From: CAZFYZ01 sp964523735
GTDB taxonomy: Bacteria; Armatimonadota; UBA5829
DNA: 28,801 nucleotides
Assembly (NCBI GenBank): GCA_964523735.1
Contig: CAZFYZ010000037.1
Location: 1 to 28,801, forward strand
Direction of reading: 5' to 3'
Position numbers and translations under genes: made by a program. Under the pieces are notes generated by a model. That model did no database searches, was not told where the DNA came from, and saw nothing but the letters and a program-made list of their open reading frames with translations. Numbering within the stretch: position 1 is the first letter of the stretch; each line of letters starts with the position of its first letter. Positions 22,603-28,801 of this stretch are shown here, in pieces.

Positions 22603-23754
22603 TCAGGCGCCCGGCTGCCTCGGGACACGCAGCCAGACAACCCACACCGCAACCACGCTGGTCGCGGCCACGAGCGCAGTCACTGCGAATGGGGCAACGA
22701 GGCTCACGTGCTGTGCAACAACGCCACCTATCAGGCAGCCGGAGATACCGCCGACGGCGACAAGCCCCTCGTTAATCCCGCTATTCTTGCCCAGGTTCTC
22801 GCGCTCGGAGAGGCCGTGGTAGAGGGCGGAAGTGTAGGCGACACTGATGGCGGCTCCCAGCGCGAAGAAGAGAGCGCCCAGCACCGCCGGAGACGCCGTG
22901 AACATGGCCGAGAGAGCACTGACCCCCACCATGGCCGCAGCGGCGACAACGGGCCACAGCTTGGCGCGCCACCACGCTCCGGCGTTGCAGACCAGCATCC
23001 CGGCACCCAAGCCGACCAGCATCTGGGCAACCACGAGCGCGACCTCTCGTTCTGACCAGTGCAGCGTGTTGAGTGCATACTTCGGGAACATGATTCTTAC
23101 AGTCGAGTATCCGTAGAAAGCGATCGCGGCGGCGATGCGCGCGGCCAGGACCAGTTGCGATCGGTTCGGCACGCAGGAGGGCGCAGAGATCTCCTCTTTG
23201 CCGGCTTTGCGTCCGCGGCCGCGCCTGTGCCAGCTCATGACGAGAATCCCCGAGGAAAGGCTCAGCACGGCCCCTGCAAAGAACAGCGAGGACAGCCCCA
23301 TCCCGAGCAGCAGGGCAGCGGCCAGGCCAACTATCGCTTCACCCGTGCACCAGCCGATGTTGAACATCCCCAGGTTCTTGCGAAGCTGGCCCTGTTCGGA
23401 TAGCTCCCCAATCATCGCCTGGAGGGGTGGGTAGAAGGCGTAGCTCGCCGCCATTACCAGAGAGTAGAGCACGATCAGTTGCAGGTTAGAGTCCGTGAAA
23501 CCCAGCAGGACGCAGCCGATCGCGCATACAATGGCTGCGGGCACCGAGATCCTTGCTCTGCCGATCCGCTCAGAGATGTGCCCAGCGGTCAGGCATACGG
23601 GAAGAGCTATCGCCTGAGGCACCCAGCCGATCGTGCCGAGCAGCATAGCGCTCGCGTCCAAGCGTGTGGCCAGCAGTGGCACGCCAGTTTGGAACAATGC
23701 CATGCTGCCGTTCATGAACCAGGGTATAAGCAGCGAGTAGAGACGGTTTCTGAT
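22603..23754 (-). CDS. Major facilitator superfamily transporter
   Basis: About 383 residues and 12 predicted membrane helices, beginning with RNRLYSLLIPWFMNGSMALF. A cytoplasmic loop carries HISERIGRARI, the MFS motif A position, and a basic central loop HRRGRGRKAGKEE separates the two six-helix halves. The substrate is unknown. The start is unusual: a back-to-back promoter places the transcript start near 23775, and a strong AGGAGG (23762-23767) sits seven bases before an in-frame ATC, with no ATG, GTG or TTG nearby. The first ATG (23715) would remove half of helix 1 and has no ribosome site. The ATC at 23754 is therefore used here provisionally; a base error is possible. The frame is open further upstream but before the promoter. 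Confidence 0.88.
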   Translation of the reverse strand: MRNRLYSLLIPWFMNGSMALFQTGVPLLATRLDASAMLLGTIGWVPQAIALPVCLTAGHISERIGRARISVPAAIVCAIGCVLLGFTDSNLQLIVLYSLVMAASYAFYPPLQAMIGELSEQGQLRKNLGMFNIGWCTGEAIVGLAAALLLGMGLSSLFFAGAVLSLSSGILVMSWHRRGRGRKAGKEEISAPSCVPNRSQLVLAARIAAAIAFYGYSTVRIMFPKYALNTLHWSEREVALVVAQMLVGLGAGMLVCNAGAWWRAKLWPVVAAAAMVGVSALSAMFTASPAVLGALFFALGAAISVAYTSALYHGLSERENLGKNSGINEGLVAVGGISGCLIGGVVAQHVSLVAPFAVTALVAATSVVAVWVVWLRVPRQPGA

Positions 23755-23781
23755 GAGGCTTCCTCCTGAGTGGATGCGTCT

Positions 23782-23810
23782 ATTGTAGCAGAGGCTTTCC
23801 CATCGGCCAA
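23782..23810 (-). promoter_or_regulatory. Promoter of the MFS gene
   Basis: On the minus strand, TTGGCC (23805-23810), a 17-base spacer, then TACAAT (23782-23787). Its -35 box is only two bases from that of the divergent FKBP promoter. Confidence 0.6.
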
Positions 23811-23812
23811 GA

Positions 23813-23841
23813 TTGACCCTTCGTGCAAGACGCGCTAACAT
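23813..23841 (+). promoter_or_regulatory. Promoter of the FKBP gene
   Basis: TTGACC (23813-23818), a 17-base spacer, then TAACAT (23836-23841). Transcription would start near 23848, giving a leader of about 25 bases with AAAGGA before the ATG. Confidence 0.6.
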
Positions 23842-23872
23842 GCAGCGTAGACAACCGAAAGGACAGACCAGA

Positions 23873-24418
23873 ATGAAGACTTTCTTCCTGATCTTGGTGG
23901 CTTTGGCCATCACTCTCGTCCTCACAGGGTGTGGCAAGGAGACTCCGCAGACCAACGCCACGCGGGTCACCAACCCGCCGGACTCTGCGCCGGAGGTCGC
24001 TGAGAAGGCTCCTCCGCCCGTGCCAGGCCCGCCGACAGTAGCGCCGGCAGTAGCTCCGAAGCCGGGCAAGGATGGCTGGGTAACGCTCTCAAACGGCCTT
24101 AAGTATAAGGACAAGAAGGTTGGCACCGGCCCCACGGCAGCTCTCGGGCAGAGCATAACGGTTCACTACAAAGGCTGGCTGGACAACGGCAAGGTCTTCG
24201 ATTCCTCACGCTCCCATGGCCCAGACCCCGTCTCGTTCGACTTGGTTGAGGGAGGGCTCATTAAGGGCTGGACGGACGGCATTCCAGGTATGAAAGTCGG
24301 AGGAGTGCGTGAGTTGATCATTCCGGCCAAACTCGGCTACGGCGAGATGGAGCAGGAGAAGATCCCCGCGGACTCGACGCTGCATTTCACGGTCGAGTTG
24401 ATCAAGGTGGGCGAGTAG
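23873..24418 (+). CDS. FKBP-type peptidyl-prolyl cis-trans isomerase, lipoprotein
   Basis: Catalyses proline isomerisation during folding of exported proteins. The N-terminus MKTFFLILVALAITLVLTGC is a lipoprotein signal with lipobox LTGC (Cys20), so the protein is tethered to a membrane. A Pro/Ala-rich linker spans about 25-66. The FKBP domain (72-181) has ITVHYKGWLDNGKVFDSS, FDLVEGGLIKGWTDGIPGMK, GVRELIIPAKLGYGE and PADSTLHFTVELI, the standard active-site elements. The ATG at 23873 is chosen for AAAGGA upstream and because earlier codons precede the promoter start. It is divergent from the MFS gene and converges on the dehydrogenase gene. Confidence 0.95.
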   Translation: MKTFFLILVALAITLVLTGCGKETPQTNATRVTNPPDSAPEVAEKAPPPVPGPPTVAPAVAPKPGKDGWVTLSNGLKYKDKKVGTGPTAALGQSITVHYKGWLDNGKVFDSSRSHGPDPVSFDLVEGGLIKGWTDGIPGMKVGGVRELIIPAKLGYGEMEQEKIPADSTLHFTVELIKVGE

Positions 24419-24419
24419 C

Positions 24420-24475
24420 TTGTAGCCGGCCTCTCTGACGTGTGAACGCTGCGGCGTCAGAGACGCCGGCTACAA
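24420..24475. repeat. REPIN-like inverted pair between convergent genes
   Basis: TTGTAGCC then GGCCTCTCTGACG (24420-24440) is mirrored by CGTCAGAGAC then GCCGGCTACAA (24455-24475): 21-base arms with one mismatch around a 14-base loop. The right unit, read on the minus strand, is an intact GTAG-headed GGCGTC-TCT-GACGCC palindrome; the left unit's inner stem has decayed. It starts two bases after the FKBP stop and may serve as a bidirectional terminator. Confidence 0.8.
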
Positions 24476-24491
24476 CAGGCACTGCTTGCCG

Positions 24492-25679
24492 CTAGATCCA
24501 ACCCCTGTCGCGCATCGATTCAACCACTTCCTGAACGGCCAGGGCCTGGGCGGCGAGGCGATGGCTGATCTTCTCGCGCTCGGCCATCTCGACGACGTCG
24601 TTGAACGCCATCGAAAGCTGCCTCTCGATAGCTTCGTAGGTCTCTGACTTGTCCGTGAGGCTGCCTGATTTGGCCTGCCGCCACTCGATGTAGGACGCGA
24701 TCACACCGCCGGCGTTGGCGAGGATGTCCGGCATCACAGGAATGCCCCGTTCCGCCAGGACTTCATCGGCCTCTGAGGTAGTCGGGTCGTTCGCGGCCTC
24801 GATAATAAGTTTGGCTTGGAGTTTGGACGCGATGTCGCCCGTGATCACCCCTCCGATGGCCGCCGGAATCAGCACATCCACGGGTGTCAGGAGCAGGTCG
24901 TCCCGCGGGATGGGGCTGAAGCTCAGCTCGCCGATATTGCGGACCTTGATGATCTGATCCGTCGGCACGCCTGAGTTCACGTAGACAGCGTTGTCCACGT
25001 CTGATACGGCTATCACTCGCGCGCCCCACTCGGAGAGGAACCTCGCGCTCCACTTGCCGACGTTGCCGAAGCCCTGGATTGCGACGGTCAAGTCCTTGAC
25101 AGGCTTACCAAGCAGGCGCTCCGCCGCCATCTTCGCCACGCTCGCGCAGCCGTACCCCGTCGCTTCCTCTCTTCCCGGAAGGCCGCCTATTCTGGGCGGC
25201 TTGCCGGTTACGGATTCCGGAATGTGAGTGCGGCCGTAGATTGTGGCCATGTCATAGGGGCCGGTGCCGATATCAGGGGCAGGAATGTAGGTGCCGGAAC
25301 GCAGAAACGGCTCGAAAGTATGCACGTACTCTGCCATCAGCGCGCGCCTGGCTTCCATCGGCAGCCCGGCGGGATCGAGCTTGATGCCGGACTTGCCTCC
25401 GCCGAAGGGAATCTTGGCGAGGGCGCACTTGTAGGTCATCAGCTCCGCCAGCCGGCGCGTTTCGTCGATAGTGACATGCTCGGCCATGCGGATCCCGCCC
25501 TTCGCCGCGCCGCGAACCATGCAATGGAATACGACGTAGGCATCGGCTCGGATGAGTTTGCCGTCCCATTTGAGGCTGAGGTTGGCGTAGTGCTCCTGAT
25601 CGCTTCGTTCGAGGAGCTGGATAGCCTCATAGCTGACGGGGACGTACTTAGAGACACGAGGTAGATCTACAACGCTCAT
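24492..25679 (-). CDS. Glu/Leu/Phe/Val-family dehydrogenase (probable glutamate dehydrogenase)
   Basis: Reversible oxidative deamination of an amino acid, most likely glutamate, with NAD(P). The 395 residues include AAKGGIRMAEHVTIDE, the substrate/catalytic lysine region YKCALAKIPFGGGKSGIKLD (canonical PFGGAKGG altered to FGGGKSG), YIPAPDIGT with the catalytic Asp, and a Rossmann domain with VAIQGFGNVGKWSARFL. The start at 25679 is chosen over an ATG ten codons upstream because the AAAGGA ribosome site lies six bases before it, in a hairpin loop. Convergent with FKBP. Cofactor preference and exact substrate cannot be settled by eye; leucine or phenylalanine dehydrogenases are usually shorter. 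Confidence 0.93.
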   Translation of the reverse strand: MSVVDLPRVSKYVPVSYEAIQLLERSDQEHYANLSLKWDGKLIRADAYVVFHCMVRGAAKGGIRMAEHVTIDETRRLAELMTYKCALAKIPFGGGKSGIKLDPAGLPMEARRALMAEYVHTFEPFLRSGTYIPAPDIGTGPYDMATIYGRTHIPESVTGKPPRIGGLPGREEATGYGCASVAKMAAERLLGKPVKDLTVAIQGFGNVGKWSARFLSEWGARVIAVSDVDNAVYVNSGVPTDQIIKVRNIGELSFSPIPRDDLLLTPVDVLIPAAIGGVITGDIASKLQAKLIIEAANDPTTSEADEVLAERGIPVMPDILANAGGVIASYIEWRQAKSGSLTDKSETYEAIERQLSMAFNDVVEMAEREKISHRLAAQALAVQEVVESMRDRGWI

Positions 25680-25699
25680 TTCAATCTCCTTTGATTGAA
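25680..25699 (-). promoter_or_regulatory. Ribosome-binding site presented in a hairpin loop
   Basis: In the dehydrogenase mRNA, TTCAATC (from 25699 down) pairs perfectly with GATTGAA (ending at 25680), and the 6-base loop is AAAGGA, the Shine-Dalgarno core. The ATG follows at once (25679). Confidence 0.6.
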
Positions 25700-25719
25700 G
25701 CTGCGGCATTCATCGCCGC

Positions 25720-25742
25720 TGGGATCAGCGCTGATCCCACAA
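25720..25742 (-). repeat. Perfect 20-bp palindrome in the dehydrogenase leader
   Basis: TGGGATCAGCGCTGATCCCA (25720-25739) is a perfect palindrome. Read on the minus strand it is preceded by TTG, giving a TTGTGG head like the decayed unit at 7299. It could be an operator for a dimeric regulator or another REP-class element. Confidence 0.6.
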
Positions 25743-25769
25743 CATGATACTGCTACTTGCCTGCGAACG

Positions 25770-26162
25770 CTAGCTGCGGGTGCGCGATCCGCGCCGCGTC
25801 TTTGGCGCGCGCACTTTCACTGCTTCTCCGCGCCGGTAGACAACTTCGCCTGTGCGGACAATCTCGCCAAGAAACGAGATCCGGTTCACGCCGTCAAGCG
25901 CCGACGGGTGATAGCCCAGGGACTCGATCATCGGCTCCGTGTTCCACTTGGCATGCGAGAGCAGACCTGAGAACTCCAGATAGTCAGGCGGCCCGAACGC
26001 CTCTGAGAACACAGCCAAATCTATGTCCGAGTCCGGCCCGGCCTCGCCCCTGAGGTGGGAGCCGAACAGGATGACTCTCTCGACAGGAACGCTCAGGCTT
26101 TCGAGCTCGCGGACATAGTCCACTATCGTTCTCAGGATGTCAGCTCTTTCCACTGACGCCAT
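25770..26162 (-). CDS. MNT-type nucleotidyltransferase-domain protein, 130 aa
   Basis: A minimal nucleotidyltransferase of the polymerase-beta-like fold. The signature GSHLRGEAGPDSDIDLAVF (about residues 34-52) contains the G-S, the R-G and the two metal Asp residues of DID. This family includes the antitoxin or AMP-transferring partner of HEPN toxins. Here no HEPN gene is adjacent: leuS ends 18 bases upstream and the dehydrogenase leader follows downstream. The tail is very basic (about ten Arg/Lys in the last 20 residues), perhaps for nucleic-acid contact. GGTGG lies five bases before the ATG. Likely co-transcribed with leuS. The target is unknown. Confidence 0.87.
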   Translation of the reverse strand: MASVERADILRTIVDYVRELESLSVPVERVILFGSHLRGEAGPDSDIDLAVFSEAFGPPDYLEFSGLLSHAKWNTEPMIESLGYHPSALDGVNRISFLGEIVRTGEVVYRRGEAVKVRAPKTRRGSRTRS

Positions 26163-26180
26163 TATACCACCGGAAGTGCC

Positions 26181-28801
26181 CTAGCCAACGACTATGTTGA
26201 CCAGCTTCCCCTTCACCACTATCACCTTGCGGACGGTCTTTCCTTCAAGGTCCGCCTTTATACGTTCGGAGGAAAGGGCGGCGGTCTTGAGGGCGTCGTC
26301 GTCGGCGTCGGCTGGAACGACCATCTTATCGCGCACTTTGCCGTTGATCTGTGCGACGATCTCGACCTCATCGGCCTTTGCGACTTCAGGGTCGTAGCTG
26401 GGCCAGGTTGCCTCAAGCGTGAAGCCTTGCTTGCCCAGCGTCTCCCACAGCTCGTCGGCGATGTGAGGAGTCATCGGCGCGAGCAGCAGGATCAGGCTCT
26501 CGATAGCCTCACTCATTGCCGATTTGTGATTTGCCCCGCCTGCGCATGCGTACATCTCGTTGACCAGTTCCATGAGGGCGGAGACGGCCGTGTTGAAGGC
26601 GAAGTTCTCGATGTCTTCGCTGACCTTCTTGATCGTCTGATGAGTCTTGCGCCGGAGGGCTTTGAGCTTGGGATCATCGGCGGCTTCGGCGGCGACGCTC
26701 GACCGCCACTCGGGGTCGAAGCGATCAGACCAATCGTTGACCAGCCGCCACACCCGGCCCATGAAGCGGAATGCGCCGTTCATGCCGTCCTCGTTCCATT
26801 GGACCGCGTCCTCGAACGGGGCGACGAAGAGTTCGTAGGTGCGAAGCGCGTCCGCGCCGTATTTCTCGGTCATCGCGTCTGGGGTCACGACGTTGCGCTT
26901 CGACTTGGACATCTTGACGAATTTCCAGATGATCTTGTCTTCCGGCAGCTTCTCGGCTTCCTCCGGGAAGAGCGGGATCAGGTCCTTGGGCCCCTCGTCC
27001 TCGTCGGCTTCTCCCTCCACCGCCTCGCCGACCTCCATGGTCCGGTGCGGGGTGCAGGCTAGGACCATGCCCTGGTTCATCAGCTTCTGGAATGGCTCCA
27101 CGAACGGCACCAGCCCCTCATCGTGCAGGACCTTGGTCCAGAAGCGCGCGTAGAGCAGGTGCATCACCGCGTGCTCAGCCCCACCTACGTAGAGATCGAC
27201 CGGCAGCCAGTAAGCGGCCAGGTCGTTGTCGAACGCGGCGGTGTCCAGATGCGGGCTGGTATATCTCAGGAAGTACCAGCTCGAGCAGGCGAAGCCACCC
27301 ATTGTGTCGGTCTCGCGCTTGGCGGGGCCGCCGCAGGTGGGGCAGGTGACGTTCACAAACTCTGGGATATTAGCAAGAGGCGACTCGCCCTTGCCGCTGG
27401 GCTCGTAGTTGTCGACATCAGGCAGCACGACAGGCAGGTCTCTATCCAGTACCGGCACCTCGCCGCACTTCTCACAGTGGATGATCGGTATCGGCGCGCC
27501 CCAGTAGCGCTGGCGGGAAATGAGCCAATCGCGCAGCTTGTAGTTGACCGTGAACTTGCCGCGGCCTGTCTCGGCCAGCCATTCGGTTACCTGCTTCTTA
27601 GCCGTTGCGCCGGGTGTGCCGGAGAACTTGCCGGAGTTGATCATGTCACCGTACTCGGCGTGGAACAGGGCGTCCCTATAGAAAGGCTCACGCGCGAGGA
27701 CTTCCATAAGCGTGCGAGTGCCGTTGAGCGAGGGTGCGCGCTCCTTGATCAGGCTCAGGATCTCCGCTTCCGCAGCCTCCGAGTCAAACGGAACTACGCC
27801 TCGGTTGGCGAAGATGAACGCCCACTGCGCCCCAACGACTTCGATCCACGCCTCGGTGTTCTTGAGATAGTGGCAGGCGATGTCTATGTACTCGTCGGCC
27901 TGCTCCTCAGTCGTCATTGTGACCCAGAAGAACCCATCGCGGTATTCGAACGGAATACTCGCCTGCTTCAGTTCATGCGCGAAGCCCGGCTCGATGTAGT
28001 CCTCGAACACCCGGCTCTTGGACAGGCCATCGATGCGGTCGATCACAGGCACGATCGGGATGCCGAACTTGAGGGCGAACTCGAAGTCGCGCTCATCGTG
28101 CGCAGGGACGGCCATGATCGCGCCTGTGCCATAGCCCATCATCACGTAGTCCGCGATCCAAATGGGGATGCGGGCATTATTGACGGGGTTGATGGCATAC
28201 GCGCCAGTGAATACACCGGTCTTCTCTTTGTCGGTGGACTGGCGTTCGATCGCACTTTCACGCTGGGCGAGCTTGCGGTATGCCTCGACTTCGGCGCGGT
28301 TGTCGGCCGTCGTCAGTTTCTCGACCAGAGGATGCTCCGGAGCGAGGACCATGAATGTGGCACCCCAGAGGGTATCGGGGCGAGTTGTGTAGACGATGAT
28401 CTCGTCGCCCTGCTCGCTGGTAAACCTGACCTCCGCTCCTTCGCTGCGGCCGATCCAGTTCTTTTGCATGAGCTTGATGGACTCGGGCCAGTCGATGGTG
28501 TCCAGGTCATTGATCAGCCGGTCCGCATATTCAGTGATCTTGAAGAACCACTGCGGGAGGTCTTTCTTCTCGATGAACGAGCTGCAGCGCCAGCACTTGC
28601 CGTCCTTGACTTCCTCATTGGCGAGCACGGTCGCGCAGGAGGGACACCAGTTGGCGGGCGCGAACGAGCGATAGGCCAGCTCGCGCTTGTAGAGCTGCAG
28701 GAAGATCCACTGGGTCCACTTGTAGTAATCGGGCGAGGAGGAGTTGATCTCGCGCGACCAATCGTAGCCCACGCCGATCAGGTCCATCTGCCGCTTGTAG
28801 G
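26181..28801 (-). CDS. leuS: Leucyl-tRNA synthetase, N-terminus outside the window
   Basis: Charges tRNA-Leu with leucine. The frame is open to the window edge (Tyr-Lys-Arg-Gln precede the first visible Met), so about the first 80-100 residues, including the HIGH motif, are missing. Visible in order: MDLIGVGYDWSREI, a zinc ribbon with CPSC and CWRC, the CP1 editing domain with TTRPDTLWGA and MMGYGTGAIMAVPAHDERD, an insertion of about 100 residues, DWLISRQRYWGAPIPI, a second Cys4 pair (CEKC, CPTC), AEHAVMHLLYARFW, KMSKSKRNVVTPD, the anticodon-binding helices and a C-terminal VNIVVG domain. An acidic insert (GEADEDEGPKD) precedes KMSKS. The nucleotidyltransferase gene follows by 18 bases. Confidence 0.97.
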   Translation of the reverse strand, partial: YKRQMDLIGVGYDWSREINSSSPDYYKWTQWIFLQLYKRELAYRSFAPANWCPSCATVLANEEVKDGKCWRCSSFIEKKDLPQWFFKITEYADRLINDLDTIDWPESIKLMQKNWIGRSEGAEVRFTSEQGDEIIVYTTRPDTLWGATFMVLAPEHPLVEKLTTADNRAEVEAYRKLAQRESAIERQSTDKEKTGVFTGAYAINPVNNARIPIWIADYVMMGYGTGAIMAVPAHDERDFEFALKFGIPIVPVIDRIDGLSKSRVFEDYIEPGFAHELKQASIPFEYRDGFFWVTMTTEEQADEYIDIACHYLKNTEAWIEVVGAQWAFIFANRGVVPFDSEAAEAEILSLIKERAPSLNGTRTLMEVLAREPFYRDALFHAEYGDMINSGKFSGTPGATAKKQVTEWLAETGRGKFTVNYKLRDWLISRQRYWGAPIPIIHCEKCGEVPVLDRDLPVVLPDVDNYEPSGKGESPLANIPEFVNVTCPTCGGPAKRETDTMGGFACSSWYFLRYTSPHLDTAAFDNDLAAYWLPVDLYVGGAEHAVMHLLYARFWTKVLHDEGLVPFVEPFQKLMNQGMVLACTPHRTMEVGEAVEGEADEDEGPKDLIPLFPEEAEKLPEDKIIWKFVKMSKSKRNVVTPDAMTEKYGADALRTYELFVAPFEDAVQWNEDGMNGAFRFMGRVWRLVNDWSDRFDPEWRSSVAAEAADDPKLKALRRKTHQTIKKVSEDIENFAFNTAVSALMELVNEMYACAGGANHKSAMSEAIESLILLLAPMTPHIADELWETLGKQGFTLEATWPSYDPEVAKADEVEIVAQINGKVRDKMVVPADADDDALKTAALSSERIKADLEGKTVRKVIVVKGKLVNIVVG

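Overview
This is about 28.8 kb of moderately GC-rich (roughly 57-60% by eye) bacterial chromosome. It is a scaffold: two 10-base N runs (6293-6302, 18133-18142) mark contig joins. Housekeeping genes dominate (gpsA, alr, pabB, pabC, leuS, an RpoD-like sigma factor, glutamate-type dehydrogenase). One secreted protein ends in a PEP-CTERM sorting tail, and there is an FKBP lipoprotein with a classic lipobox. PEP-CTERM tails, a zinc-ribbon LeuRS with an inserted module, and the spread of unlinked small operons would suit an uncultured lineage such as Armatimonadota. That placement is inference and weak.

Layout, left to right. (1) 1-3.0 kb, minus strand: a FAH-family hydrolase, alanine racemase (alr) and glycerol-3-phosphate dehydrogenase (gpsA, cut by the window edge). 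A hairpin of degenerate 7-bp repeats separates the first two, and a 7-bp tandem repeat has entered the gpsA N-terminus. (2) 3.1-6.4 kb, minus: a solitary Eco57I-like adenine methylase, overlapped by a cyclase-fold protein that lacks its zinc motif, then a conserved-looking unknown. A second 7-bp-repeat hairpin and an assembly gap lie at the methylase 5' end. (3) 6.8-10.0 kb, plus: small unknown genes, a TPR protein whose C-terminus resembles a RiPP leader/precursor module, an unknown gene behind a good sigma-70 promoter, and a secreted protein. (4) 10.0-18.7 kb, minus: a VOC protein, a YyaL-type thioredoxin-domain protein, an acyl-CoA ligase, a membrane-anchored phosphodiesterase, pabB and pabC (p-aminobenzoate for folate). 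(5) 19.2-20.4 kb, minus: a sigma-70 family factor followed by a stand-alone GerE/LuxR helix-turn-helix protein, ending at a terminator. (6) 20.4-21.7 kb: a long region without a convincing gene, carrying strong hairpins. (7) 21.7-28.8 kb: a PEP-CTERM protein, an MFS transporter divergent from an FKBP lipoprotein, the dehydrogenase, a small nucleotidyltransferase and leuS (5' end outside the window).

The most unusual content is between the genes. One repeat family has a GTAG head followed by a small palindrome, with compensated base changes in the stem, and occurs as inverted dimers. This is the architecture of REP/REPIN elements mobilised by RAYT transposases, and copies fill convergent gene junctions. 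A second family consists of 7-bp tandem arrays, twice arranged as large hairpins and once inserted in frame into the start of gpsA. The yyaL gap can be closed by eye: removing the N run and one copy of a 3-base overlap restores a full-length, motif-perfect reading frame. I saw no CRISPR array, tRNA, rRNA, transposase gene or prophage.
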